The notes below the pieces were generated by a model. It had not been told where the DNA came from and ran no database searches. It was given only the letters and a program-made list of their open reading frames with translations. This document shows, in pieces, positions 35,968 to 44,356 of a DNA stretch of 49,150 bases. Source of the stretch: Rubrivivax sp. (lineage in GTDB: Bacteria; Pseudomonadota; Gammaproteobacteria; Burkholderiales; Burkholderiaceae_C); the NCBI GenBank assembly GCA_027483705.1, contig JAIXTY010000284.1, positions 1 through 49,150 on the forward strand, written 5' to 3'. Position 1 is the stretch's first letter. The number at the start of each line of letters is the position of its first letter. The translations under genes were made by a program, and so were the position numbers.

Positions 35968-37611
35968 ATGTACGCGGCGCACTTCGGCTTGTCGCGCGAG
36001 CCGTTTTCACTCGCGCCCGATCCGCACTTCCTGTTCATGAGCGAGCGCCACCGCGAGGCGCTGGCGCACCTGCTGTACGGCGTGCGCGGCGGTGGTGGCT
36101 TCGTGCTGCTGACGGGCGAGATCGGCGCCGGCAAGACCACCATCGCCCGCGGCTTTCTCGAGCAGCTGCCGGCGGGCTGCGTGGTGGCCTATGTCTTCAA
36201 CCCGCAGCTCAGCGCGCTGGAGCTGCTGCAGACGCTGCTCGGCGAGTTCGGCCTGCCGCCGCTGCAAGGCGCCGAGCGCGACAGCGCCAAGGCGCACATC
36301 GATGCGCTCAACCGCTTCCTGCTGCAGGTGCACGCCGAAGGCCGGCAGGCGCTGGTGGTCATCGACGAGGCGCAGGCGCTCGAGCCCGCGCTGCTGGAGC
36401 AGCTGCGGCTGCTCACCAATCTGGAGACGGCCGAGCGCAAGCTGCTGCAGATCGTGCTCATCGGCCAGCCCGAGCTGCGCGAGCGCCTCGCGTCGCTGGA
36501 GCAGCTGGCGCAGCGTGTCGTGGCGCGATACCACCTCGGCCCGCTCGACGCCGCCGAGACGCGGCACTACGTCGAGCACCGGCTGGGCGTCGCCGGCCTG
36601 CAGGGGCCGCCGCCCTTCGACCGTGCGGCCCTGCAGGCGTTGCACCGCCTGACGGGTGGCGTGCCGCGCCGCATCAACCTGCTGGCCGACCGTGCGCTTC
36701 TGGGCGCCTACGGCCAGGGCCGACGACAGGTGGGCCGGGCCCTGGTGGAGCGGGCCGCCGAGGAGGTGTTCGACCGCCGCTCGGCCCGCGGCCCGGCGCG
36801 CGCGTGGTGGCCGGTGGCGGCGGGCCTGGGCTTGCTGCTGCTGACCGGCGCGGCGCTCTGGGTCGCGTGGCCGGCGCCGCCGCTGCCGGCTTCGCCGGTG
36901 GCTCTGCCGGCGGGCACGCCGTCGGCCAGCGCGCCAGTCGTGGTGCCCGCGCCGGCCTCGGCGCCGGCGATGGCGCCGGCCTCGGCGCCGGTCATGGCGA
37001 CGGCGCCCAGCACCCCGGCCCCATCTGACGACCCCACCGCGCTGCGCGGCATCGCGCTGGCCGACGAGGCGCAGGCCTGGCGCGAACTGGCGCTGCGCTG
37101 GAACGTCGCCATCGGCGAGGGCGATCCCTGCGTGGCGGCCCGCCTGGCCGGCCTGGCCTGCTTCCGCAGCAGCGGCGTCGGCAGCCTGGGCCTGCTGCGC
37201 ACGCTCGACCGCCCGGTGCTGCTGGTGCTGCCCGACAGCGCCGGCTCGCGCCGGCTCGTGCTGCTGGTGGCGCTCGACGACGAGGCCGCCACGCTGCAGG
37301 GCGGGCGCGCGCAGCAGCGGCTCTCGCTGCCCGCGCTGGCGGCGGCCTGGCGCGGCGAGTTCGCCACCTTCTGGCGGGCGCCGCCGGGCTGGGAGCCGGG
37401 TGCACCCGGCCAGCCGGCGGCACGCCGCTGGGCGGCGCCTCAGCTCGCGGCGGTGCTGCCCGGCCCGCGCGACGCCCCCTTTGCCGAGCAGGTGTCGGCC
37501 TTCCAGCGCCTGCAGGGCCTGCCGGTCGACGGCCAGGCCGGGCCGCTGACGCTGATGCTGCTGTCGCGCACGGCGGGGCTGGACGAGCCGCGCCTGGGCG
37601 GGGGGCGCTGA
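35968..37611 (+). CDS. gspA: GspA/ExeA-type AAA ATPase
   Basis: A 547-residue protein. The N-terminal ATPase domain (about 1-270) begins MYAAHFGLSREPFSLAPDPHFLF and has Walker A TGEIGAGKTT (48-57) and Walker B ALVVIDEAQAL. It is followed by one membrane segment (about 282-306), a Pro/Ala/Ser-rich linker (311-352) and a C-terminal periplasmic region with a peptidoglycan-binding-like repeat (SAFQRLQGLPVDGQAGPLTLMLL). ExeA/GspA uses ATP to remodel peptidoglycan for secretin assembly of type II secretion. GspB follows 2 bases after the stop. Confidence 0.93.
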   Translation: MYAAHFGLSREPFSLAPDPHFLFMSERHREALAHLLYGVRGGGGFVLLTGEIGAGKTTIARGFLEQLPAGCVVAYVFNPQLSALELLQTLLGEFGLPPLQGAERDSAKAHIDALNRFLLQVHAEGRQALVVIDEAQALEPALLEQLRLLTNLETAERKLLQIVLIGQPELRERLASLEQLAQRVVARYHLGPLDAAETRHYVEHRLGVAGLQGPPPFDRAALQALHRLTGGVPRRINLLADRALLGAYGQGRRQVGRALVERAAEEVFDRRSARGPARAWWPVAAGLGLLLLTGAALWVAWPAPPLPASPVALPAGTPSASAPVVVPAPASAPAMAPASAPVMATAPSTPAPSDDPTALRGIALADEAQAWRELALRWNVAIGEGDPCVAARLAGLACFRSSGVGSLGLLRTLDRPVLLVLPDSAGSRRLVLLVALDDEAATLQGGRAQQRLSLPALAAAWRGEFATFWRAPPGWEPGAPGQPAARRWAAPQLAAVLPGPRDAPFAEQVSAFQRLQGLPVDGQAGPLTLMLLSRTAGLDEPRLGGGR

Positions 37612-37613
37612 GC

Positions 37614-38294
37614 ATGTCGCTGATTCTCGACGCCCTGCGCAAGGCCGAGGCCGAGCGGCAGCGGGGCCGCGTGCCGGGCCTGCACGTGCCCGCCGCGTCG
37701 CCGCGGCCCGAGGCTGGCGCCGGGGGCCCGGCGCAACGCGGCGCGCCCGTGTTCGCCGCGGCTGGTGCGCTGGCCGCGGCGGCTGCCGTGACGTGGTGGG
37801 TCTGGCCGGCTCCGCTGCCACCGGCCGCGGCCGTGGTGCCGGCGGCCACGCCGCACGTGGCGGTGGTGGGGCCCGCCGCCGCCACGCCGCCGCCGGCCTT
37901 GCCGGTGGTCGTGTCCGCGCCGCCGGCCGCGCCCGCGGCACCGGTGCCCGCGCCACCGTCCGCCCGCGGCACGGTGCCGACACCCATGCCCATGCCGTCG
38001 CCCATGCCGACGACGGCTCCGCCTCCCGCGCCCACAACAGCCGCGCCGCCGGCCCCCATCGTCACCCAGGTGCGGCGCCTGGCCGAGCTGCCGCCCGAGC
38101 AGCGCCGCGAGCTGCCGCCGCTGGCGGTGAGCGGCTCGGTCTGGTCCGAGCAGGCCGGCTCGCGCTTCGTCGTGCTCGACGGCCAGGTGCTGCGCGAGGG
38201 CGACAGCCTGCAGCCCGGCCTGGTGCTGGTGAAGCTGGCCCCGAGGGCCGCCACGCTGCGCTGGCGCGACACGCTGATCGAGGTGCCGTTCTGA
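37614..38294 (+). CDS. gspB: GspB/ExeB-type secretion accessory protein
   Basis: A 226-residue inner-membrane protein. It starts with the conserved cytoplasmic MSLILDALRKAEAERQRGRVPG, has one membrane segment (about 43-61), a long Pro/Ala linker with MP repeats, and a C-terminal GspB domain (about 150-226: LAVSGSVWSEQAGSRFVVLDGQVLREGDSL). It partners GspA in type II secretion. No core gsp genes are in the window. Confidence 0.93.
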   Translation: MSLILDALRKAEAERQRGRVPGLHVPAASPRPEAGAGGPAQRGAPVFAAAGALAAAAAVTWWVWPAPLPPAAAVVPAATPHVAVVGPAAATPPPALPVVVSAPPAAPAAPVPAPPSARGTVPTPMPMPSPMPTTAPPPAPTTAAPPAPIVTQVRRLAELPPEQRRELPPLAVSGSVWSEQAGSRFVVLDGQVLREGDSLQPGLVLVKLAPRAATLRWRDTLIEVPF

Positions 38295-38386
38295 ACGCCG
38301 GGCCCGGCGCGCCGACCTCCGCGATCGCGGGGGCTGCACCCCGTGGCGCGGAGATACTCTCTCGCGCAGTTTCCGCTCATGCACCG

Positions 38387-39640
38387 ATGACCCCGATGAC
38401 CCGATTGGCCCGCACGCTGCCCGTGCTGGCGCTCGCCGCGCTGATGTCGACGGCCCTGCTGGCCGCACCGACGCCGGCCGAACCCGCGGCCACCGTCGCC
38501 ACCGCGCTGCCGGCGCCGGCTGTGGCGGCGCCGAAGGTCTGGCTCGTCGGCCCGGCCGGCGCCGCGATGGCGCTGCCCGAGGCGCTGCGCCGCGCGGCCG
38601 ACGGCGACGTGATCGAGCTGATGCCGGGCACCTACACCGAGCGCGTGGTGCTGGAGAACCGCCGCCTCACGATCCGCGGCTTGCGTGGTGGCGAGCTCGC
38701 GCGGGTGCAGGGCGACACCAAGCCGATGGCCGGCCACGCGATGTGGATCGTGCGCGGCGGCGAGGTGCTGCTCGAGGACCTGGAGTTCCGCGGCGCCCGC
38801 AGCGTCGAGGGCGCCGGCGCGGCCGTGCGGCAGGAGGGCGGCCGGCTGACGATCCGCCGCTGCGGCTTCTTCGACAACGAGCACGGCCTCGTCGCGCTGA
38901 ACGACGCCAAGGCCGAGATCACCGTCGAGCACAGCGTCTTCGGGCTGGCGCCCAAGGTCGTGGGCGGGCTGCACCATCTGGTGAGCATCGGCCGCATCGG
39001 CCTGTTCAGCGTCAGCGGCACGCGCTTCCAGCAGGGCTTCGAGGGCCACCTGCTCAAGACCCGGGCGCGCGAGAACCGCATCACCTACAACTTCATCCAC
39101 GACGGCATGCGCGGCGGTGCCAGCCTGGAGATCGACATCGCCCAGGGCGGCATCGCCACGGTCCTGGGCAACGTCATCGGGCAGGGCGCCGACACGCAGA
39201 ACCCGGTGATGCTGTCCTACGGCAGCGAGGACGGCGCCTGGGACGTCAACCGCCTGCACGTGGCGCACAACACCTTCATCAACCACGGCTGGACGCCGGC
39301 GTGGTTCATGCGCGTGCACCGCGCGAAGCTGCCGCCGGGCGTCGAGGTGGTGGCCGTCAACAACCTCCTTGTCGGCGGCGGCCTGTTCGAATGGACCAAC
39401 GAGGGCCGCTTCGAGGGCAACGAGCACGCGCTGCGGCGCTCGCTCGCCGACGTCGACACCTACGCCTTCGAGCTGCCGCCGGCGTCCGGCCTGCGGGGCG
39501 CGGGCGTGGACCCGCGCCTGCCCCCGGCCGGCCCCGACCTCGCGCCGCGCGCCGAGTACGACTGGTCGGCCGGCCGCAAGCCGCTCGACCCGCCGGCCGA
39601 TCGCCGCACCCGCTGGTCGCCCGGCGCCTTCCAGAAATGA
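38387..39640 (+). CDS. Secreted right-handed beta-helix protein
   Basis: A 417-residue exported protein. A signal peptide (LARTLPVLALAALMSTALLAAP) is followed by an Ala/Pro stretch and then a parallel beta-helix fold: ALRRAADGDVIELMPGTYTERVVLENRRLTIRG is a typical opening rung, with repeated strand-turn units to about residue 330 (LTIRRCGFFDNEHGLVALN, RITYNFIHDGMRGG, RLHVAHNTFINH). I see no clear catalytic site. Related proteins include polysaccharide-binding or -cleaving enzymes. It is 92 bases after gspB and could be a type II secretion substrate, but that is inference. Confidence 0.85.
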   Translation: MTPMTRLARTLPVLALAALMSTALLAAPTPAEPAATVATALPAPAVAAPKVWLVGPAGAAMALPEALRRAADGDVIELMPGTYTERVVLENRRLTIRGLRGGELARVQGDTKPMAGHAMWIVRGGEVLLEDLEFRGARSVEGAGAAVRQEGGRLTIRRCGFFDNEHGLVALNDAKAEITVEHSVFGLAPKVVGGLHHLVSIGRIGLFSVSGTRFQQGFEGHLLKTRARENRITYNFIHDGMRGGASLEIDIAQGGIATVLGNVIGQGADTQNPVMLSYGSEDGAWDVNRLHVAHNTFINHGWTPAWFMRVHRAKLPPGVEVVAVNNLLVGGGLFEWTNEGRFEGNEHALRRSLADVDTYAFELPPASGLRGAGVDPRLPPAGPDLAPRAEYDWSAGRKPLDPPADRRTRWSPGAFQK

Positions 39641-39650
39641 ACCCCGGACC

Positions 39651-40805
39651 ATGAGCGACAAGACCCACCATCCCGACACCGTGGCCGCGCAGGCCCTGGG
39701 CTGGATCGACGAGCGCACACGCGCCGTGATCCCGCCGCTGCACGTGAGCACCACCTACCTGCGCGACGAGGACAACCAGTACCGCAGCGGCCGCATCTAC
39801 GCACGCGCCGACAACCCGGCCTTCGACCAGGCCGAGGCCGTGATCAACACGCTCGAAGGCGGCCACCAGGCGCTGCTGTTCGCCAGCGGCATGGCCGCGG
39901 CCACGGCGGTGTTCCAGGCGCTGAAGCCCGGCGACCACGTGCTGGCGCCCAAGGTCATGTACTGGAGCCTGCGCAACTGGCTGATGAACTTCGCCACCGA
40001 GTGGGGCCTGCACGTCGAGTTGATCGACATGACGAGCCCGGCGGCCGTGGCCGCGGCGCTGCGGCCTGGAAAGACGGCGCTGGTGTGGATCGAGACGCCG
40101 GCCAACCCGCTGTGGACCGTGACCGACATCGCCGAGACGGCCCGCCTGGCCCATGCCGCCGGCGCGCTGCTGGCGGTGGACAGCACGGTGGCCACGCCGC
40201 TGCTGACGAAGCCGCTGGCGCTGGGCGCCGACGTGGTGATGCACGCGGCCACCAAGTACCTCAACGGCCACAGCGACGTCATCGCCGGCGTGCTGGTGAC
40301 GCGTGAAGACTCGCCGTACTGGCAGCGGGTGCGCAAGGTGCGCGCGCAGGTGGGCGGCACGCTGGGCTCCTTCGAGGCCTGGCTGCTGGTGCGCGGCCTG
40401 CGCACGCTGCACCTGCGCGTGCGCGCGGCCAGCGTCTCGGCGATGGCCATCGCGCGGCACTTCGAGAGCCACCCGCTGGTGGCCGAGGTGCTGTACCCGG
40501 GGCTGCCCCGCTGCCAGGGCCACGAGGTCGCGGCGCGGCAGATGACGGGCGGCTTCGGCGGCATGCTGTCGATCCGGGCACGCGGCGGTGAAGCCGCCGC
40601 CATCGCCGTGGCCGCGAAGACGGCCATCTGGAAGCGCGCCACCTCGCTGGGCGGCACCGAGAGCCTGATCGAGCACCGGGCCAGCGTCGAAGGCGCCGGC
40701 ACGCCCGCGCCGCCGGACCTGCTGCGGCTTTCCACGGGCCTGGAGGACGTGGGCGACCTGATCGCCGATCTGGAGCAGGCGCTGGCGGCGGCGCACGGCC
40801 GCTGA
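39651..40805 (+). CDS. Trans-sulfuration PLP enzyme (cystathionine gamma-synthase family)
   Basis: A 384-residue fold-type I PLP enzyme of the Cys/Met metabolism family. The PLP lysine is K202 in HAATKYLNGHSDVIAG; LFASGMAAATAVFQAL binds the cofactor phosphate, and ETPANPLWTVTDI and DSTVATPLLTKPL are family blocks, as is the C-terminal SLGGTESLIEHRA. Sequence alone does not separate gamma-synthase, beta-lyase and gamma-lyase activities, so no symbol is given. It starts 10 bases after the beta-helix stop. Confidence 0.92.
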   Translation: MSDKTHHPDTVAAQALGWIDERTRAVIPPLHVSTTYLRDEDNQYRSGRIYARADNPAFDQAEAVINTLEGGHQALLFASGMAAATAVFQALKPGDHVLAPKVMYWSLRNWLMNFATEWGLHVELIDMTSPAAVAAALRPGKTALVWIETPANPLWTVTDIAETARLAHAAGALLAVDSTVATPLLTKPLALGADVVMHAATKYLNGHSDVIAGVLVTREDSPYWQRVRKVRAQVGGTLGSFEAWLLVRGLRTLHLRVRAASVSAMAIARHFESHPLVAEVLYPGLPRCQGHEVAARQMTGGFGGMLSIRARGGEAAAIAVAAKTAIWKRATSLGGTESLIEHRASVEGAGTPAPPDLLRLSTGLEDVGDLIADLEQALAAAHGR

Positions 40806-40806
40806 G

Positions 40807-40824
40807 CACCGGGTCTACCCGGTG
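40807..40824 (+). terminator. Hairpin after the PLP enzyme gene
   Basis: A perfect 7-bp inverted repeat (CACCGGG / CCCGGTG) with a TCTA loop lies 1 base after the stop codon. No T-run follows, so it may be a weak terminator or an mRNA-stabilising hairpin. Confidence 0.5.
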
Positions 40825-40949
40825 TCGGAACGGATGACAGGTGGTGCCGCACAGCGAGGTCCTCGCGGCGCAAGCCCTTGTTTTGCCGCAGGTTTTGTCC
40901 CCTGGCGTGAGGCTTGCTCAATTGCCCACCACACGGAGGATTTCTGATC

Positions 40950-41552
40950 ATGCGCATCGACACCACCCGCATCGCCGCCGCCGCGGCCCTGGCCCTGGCC
41001 GCGTTCACCGCCCAGGCCGGGACGATTCCGTATCCCAGCGGCGGCACCGAGAACTCGGTGCTGTACACCTTCACGGCGTCGTCCACGGGTTCCATCGGCG
41101 CCTACTTCTTCGCCGGCGCCACGGCCGCGTACACGAACGAGCTCACGATGCTGGTCAACGGCACCGCCACGGGCATTCAGGGCCTGAACAACAAGACCTC
41201 GGGCTACGGCTCGTACCTCGACCTGGGCACCGTGACGGCCGGTGACGTGATCGTCTTCAAGATGGTGAACCTGTCGCCCGGTACCGTCGGCCCGTGGTAC
41301 TCGGACAAGAGCATGAACAGCGACGGCGTGAACCACGTCTACTCGACCGACTTCGCCGGCGACACCTCCATCCCGGGTGGCACCTACGTCGCGTTCGAAG
41401 ACCTTCGCGGTGGCGGCGACTTCAACTACAACGACCTCGCCTTCGTGTTCACGAACGTCACCACCACGACCTCGGTGCCGACGCCGTCGCCGCTGACGCT
41501 GGTGCTGGCCGCCGGCGCGGCCGCCGCGTTGCTGCGCCGCCAGGCCCACTGA
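40950..41552 (+). CDS. Secreted DUF4114-like protein with PEP-CTERM-like tail
   Basis: A 200-residue exported protein. Signal peptide with ALALAAFTAQAG cleavage; the C-terminal part has the DUF4114-like calcium-loop motif GGDFNYNDLAFVF. The final 25 residues (VPTPSPLTLVLAAGAAAALL then RRQAH) have the layout of a PEP-CTERM sorting signal: Pro-rich motif, hydrophobic helix, basic end. However, the motif is PTPSP in place of the usual PEP. GGAGG precedes the ATG. It may be an envelope or biofilm-matrix protein. Confidence 0.85.
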   Translation: MRIDTTRIAAAAALALAAFTAQAGTIPYPSGGTENSVLYTFTASSTGSIGAYFFAGATAAYTNELTMLVNGTATGIQGLNNKTSGYGSYLDLGTVTAGDVIVFKMVNLSPGTVGPWYSDKSMNSDGVNHVYSTDFAGDTSIPGGTYVAFEDLRGGGDFNYNDLAFVFTNVTTTTSVPTPSPLTLVLAAGAAAALLRRQAH

Positions 41553-41577
41553 CGCGCTGCTCCTGCGCTGCCGTACC

Positions 41578-41600
41578 AAGGGGCCCTGCGGGGCCCCTTC
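41578..41600 (+). terminator. Intrinsic terminator after the DUF4114-like gene
   Basis: A perfect 9-bp stem (AAGGGGCCC at 41578-41586 with GGGCCCCTT at 41591-41599) closes a TGCG loop, 25 bases after the stop. The downstream T-run is weak (TTCTGCTT), but the A/T edges of the stem fit a terminator. Confidence 0.75.
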
Positions 41601-41617
41601 TGCTTGGCGCGGCCGCG

Positions 41618-41646
41618 TTGACCCGGCGATGAAACATGGGCATCAT
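41618..41646 (+). promoter_or_regulatory. Candidate zwf promoter
   Basis: TTGACC (41618-41623) and CATCAT (41641-41646) form a sigma-70 pair with 17-base spacing. The predicted start is near 41653, giving a leader of about 20 bases that consists mainly of the HexR-like site and has no Shine-Dalgarno. Confidence 0.5.
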
Positions 41647-41652
41647 CGCCAA

Positions 41653-41668
41653 GGTAACTTTATTACAA
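41653..41668. promoter_or_regulatory. HexR-like operator
   Basis: GGTAACTTTATTACAA is an imperfect palindrome; its reverse reads TTGTAATAAAGTTACC, close to the HexR consensus TGTAATTAAATTACA. It ends 4 bases before the zwf ATG, and a HexR-type regulator is encoded directly downstream of zwf, so autoregulation and control of zwf are likely. Confidence 0.75.
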
Positions 41669-41672
41669 GCCC

Positions 41673-43130
41673 ATGTCCTTCGACCTCGTCCTCTTCGGCG
41701 GCACCGGCGACCTCACCTGGCGCAAGCTGATGCCCGCGCTGTTCCAGGCCTTCCGCCACGGCAAGCTGCCCGAGGGCGGGCGCATCCTGGCGGTGGCGCG
41801 CGACGAGCGCAGCGACGCCGAGTACCGGAACTACATCCGCGAGAAGTTCGCCGGCGTCGACGAGGCCAAGCAGCCCAGCGACGAGGAGTACACGCGCTTC
41901 GCCGAGATGCTGCACTACCGGCGCATGGACCTCTCCCAGCCCGAGCACTACCGAGGCCTGAAGGCCTGGGTCGACGAGCGCGGCGCCGACACCGTGGTGC
42001 TGTTCCTGGCCACCAGCCCGCACCTGTTCCCGGTGATCTGCGAGCAGCTCGGCAGCGCCGGCCTGAACGCACCGCACATGCGCGTGGTGCTCGAGAAGCC
42101 GCTCGGCCACGACCTGAAGAGCGCCCGCGAGATCAACCGCGTCGTGCGCGCCGCCTTCACCGAGGAGCAGGCGCTGCGCATCGACCACTACCTCGGCAAG
42201 CCCGCGGTGCAGAACCTGATGGCGCTGCGCTTCGGCAACGCCCTGTTCGAGCCGCTGTGGCGCCGCGAGAGCATCGCCAACATCCAGATCACGCTGGCCG
42301 AGAGCATCGGCGTCGGCTCGCGCGGCGACTTCTACGACCGCACCGGCGCCCTGCGCGACATGGTGCAGAACCACGCGCTGCAGCTCTTGACGATGATCGC
42401 GATGGAGCCGCCGTCGACCAGCGATGCCGACGCCATCCGCGACGAGAAGCTGAAGGTGCTGCGCTCGCTCAAGCCCTTCACGGCCGAGTCGGTGGCGCGC
42501 GACGTCGTGCGCGGCCAGTACAAGGCCGGCACCGTGGGCGGGCAGAAGGTGAAGGGCTACCTCGAGGAAGAGAAGGTGCCCGCGGGCAGCGCCTGCGAGA
42601 CCTTCGTCGCGCTGCGCACCGAGGTGCAGAACTGGCGCTGGGCCGGCGTGCCCTTCTACCTGCGCACCGGCAAGCGCATGCCGGCGCGCGACGCGCAGAT
42701 CGTCGTCAACTTCCGCGAGGTGCCGCACCCCATCTTCCCGGGCACGCGGCGCGCCAACAAGCTCGTCATCAAGCTGCAGCCCGAAGACGGCCTGGAACTG
42801 CACCTGCTGGCCGCCAAGGGCGGCGGCGCGGCCAGCAGCGGGCAGGAGCTGCTGTACCCGGTGAGCCTGGACCTCGACTTCGACAAGGCCTTCCCGAGCG
42901 ACCGCGTCGGCGGCTACGAGCGGCTGCTGATGGACGCCATCGCCGGCCGCCTGAACCTGTTCGTGCGCAGCGACGAGCAGGAGCAGGCCTGGCGCTGGGT
43001 CGAGCCGGTGCTGCACGCCTGGGGCAGCGACACCGTCGGCCCGCGCCCCTACACCGCCGGCAGCTGGGGCCCCGCGGCCGCCAGCGCGCTGGTGGCGCGC
43101 GACGGCTGCGCCTGGGCCGAGGAACAGTGA
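41673..43130 (+). CDS. zwf: Glucose-6-phosphate 1-dehydrogenase
   Basis: A 485-residue enzyme. The N-terminal Rossmann domain begins FDLVLFGGTGDLTWRKLMPAL with the GxxGDLxxRKL nucleotide-binding motif, and the active-site peptide RIDHYLGK lies at 169-176. The length is standard. It oxidises glucose 6-phosphate to 6-phosphogluconolactone and feeds the Entner-Doudoroff or pentose-phosphate route. The hexR gene begins 24 bases after its stop, a common betaproteobacterial arrangement. Confidence 0.97.
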   Translation: MSFDLVLFGGTGDLTWRKLMPALFQAFRHGKLPEGGRILAVARDERSDAEYRNYIREKFAGVDEAKQPSDEEYTRFAEMLHYRRMDLSQPEHYRGLKAWVDERGADTVVLFLATSPHLFPVICEQLGSAGLNAPHMRVVLEKPLGHDLKSAREINRVVRAAFTEEQALRIDHYLGKPAVQNLMALRFGNALFEPLWRRESIANIQITLAESIGVGSRGDFYDRTGALRDMVQNHALQLLTMIAMEPPSTSDADAIRDEKLKVLRSLKPFTAESVARDVVRGQYKAGTVGGQKVKGYLEEEKVPAGSACETFVALRTEVQNWRWAGVPFYLRTGKRMPARDAQIVVNFREVPHPIFPGTRRANKLVIKLQPEDGLELHLLAAKGGGAASSGQELLYPVSLDLDFDKAFPSDRVGGYERLLMDAIAGRLNLFVRSDEQEQAWRWVEPVLHAWGSDTVGPRPYTAGSWGPAAASALVARDGCAWAEEQ

Positions 43131-43154
43131 GCGCGCTGGCGCGTTGACGGCCCC

Positions 43155-44114
43155 ATGCTCGACCGCATCCGCGCCTCCATCCCCGCGCTGCCGCCGGCCG
43201 AGCAGCGCGGGGCCCGGCGGCTGCTGGCCGATCCGCGCAGCTTTGCCACGCTGCCGGTGGTCGAGCTGGCCGAGCGCGCGCACGTCAGCAAGCCCACGGT
43301 CGTGCGCTTCTGCCGCAGCGTCGGCTACGACGGCCTGGCCGACTTCAAGCTCAAGCTCGCCGGCAGCGTGAACGAAGGTGTGCCCTTCGTGCACCGCTCG
43401 GTCGACGACGACGACAAGGCCGGCGACATCGTCGTGAAGGTCGTCGACAACGCGGTGGCGGCCCTGCTGCGCTACCGCAACGCCGCAGCCCACCAGAGCG
43501 TCGAGCGGGCCATCGCCGTGCTGGCCGAGGCCGGGCGCCGCAGCCACGAGGGCGCGCGCATCGAGTTCTACGGCGTCGGCAACTCCGGCATCGTGGCGCA
43601 GGACGCGCAGCACAAGTTCTTCCGTCTCGGCGTCAACGCACACGCCGTCAGCGACAGCCACGTGCAGGTGATGAGCGCGACCATGCTCAAGCCGGGCGAC
43701 GTGGCCGTGGTCATCAGCAACTCCGGCCGCAGCCGCGACCTGCTCGACGTGGCCGACATCGCGCGGCGGCGTGGCGCCACCGTCATCACCATCACCGCGA
43801 GCGGCTCACCGCTGGCCCTGGACAGCCGCCTGGCCGGCGCCAGCGGCATCCTGCTGGCGGCCGACCACCCGGAAGACGCCGACCGCTACAGCCCGATGGT
43901 GTCGCGCCTGCTGCACCTAATGATCGTCGACATCCTCACCACCGGCGTGGCGCTGCGGCTGGGCTCGGGCCGGCTGCGGCCCGCGCTGCAGGCGATCAAG
44001 AAGAATCTGCGCGAGCGGCGCTATGTCAGCGCGCCGGGCGCGGCGGCCTATGACGCGGCCGCGGGTGATGCCGAGGCCGACGGCACCAGCGCCAGCAGCC
44101 CGTCGACCCCATAG
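43155..44114 (+). CDS. hexR: HexR-type RpiR-family transcriptional regulator
   Basis: A 319-residue regulator. N-terminal RpiR HTH (about 1-80: LPVVELAERAHVSKPTVVRFCRSVGYDGLADFKLKL) and a C-terminal SIS sugar-phosphate-binding domain (about 130-265: IEFYGVGNSGIVAQDAQHKFFRLG, VVISNSGRSRDLLDVADIARRRG). HexR proteins sense 2-keto-3-deoxy-6-phosphogluconate and control central sugar metabolism. The location after zwf and a matching operator before zwf support the assignment. The C-terminal 67 bases overlap the end of the convergent mlaB-like gene. Confidence 0.92.
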   Translation: MLDRIRASIPALPPAEQRGARRLLADPRSFATLPVVELAERAHVSKPTVVRFCRSVGYDGLADFKLKLAGSVNEGVPFVHRSVDDDDKAGDIVVKVVDNAVAALLRYRNAAAHQSVERAIAVLAEAGRRSHEGARIEFYGVGNSGIVAQDAQHKFFRLGVNAHAVSDSHVQVMSATMLKPGDVAVVISNSGRSRDLLDVADIARRRGATVITITASGSPLALDSRLAGASGILLAADHPEDADRYSPMVSRLLHLMIVDILTTGVALRLGSGRLRPALQAIKKNLRERRYVSAPGAAAYDAAAGDAEADGTSASSPSTP

Positions 44115-44356
44115 AGGCGCGCCAGCTCCACCAGCTTGGGCGGGGCGCCGTGCACCTCGAAGCCGCGGCCGGCGGCCTGGGCCTGGCGGCGGGCCTCCAG
44201 CAGCAGCGCGATCGTGGCGCTGTCCGACGCCGTGAGTGCCGAGGCGTCGACCTGCAGCACGCCGCTGCCGGCGCGCACCTGCGCCGGCAGTTGTGCGGCG
44301 AGCGCCGCTGCCGTGTCGATGGTGGCGTCGGCCGGCAGCGTGAAGGCGGCGTCCAT
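44048..44356 (-). CDS. mlaB: STAS-domain protein, MlaB-like
   Basis: A 102-residue STAS-domain protein (VLQVDASALTASDSATIALLLEARRQAQAAGRGFEVHGAPPKLVELARLYGVDGLLAL) in the position of mlaB. The start overlaps the mlaC stop (ATGA). MlaB binds MlaF and regulates the MlaFEDB phospholipid transporter. The end is embedded in the end of hexR on the other strand. Confidence 0.88.
   Translation of the reverse strand: MDAAFTLPADATIDTAAALAAQLPAQVRAGSGVLQVDASALTASDSATIALLLEARRQAQAAGRGFEVHGAPPKLVELARLYGVDGLLALVPSASASPAAAS

Noticed and set aside
36900-37030. GCGCCGG-rich repeats in gspA and MP repeats in gspB as a possible CRISPR or VNTR
   Set aside because: They encode Pro/Ala linkers in frame; repeats are short and degenerate, without spacers.
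36992-39754. Minus-strand open frame of about 920 codons opposite gspA, gspB and the beta-helix gene
   Set aside because: Low-complexity Arg/Ala-rich translation with no motifs; the plus-strand genes are clear.
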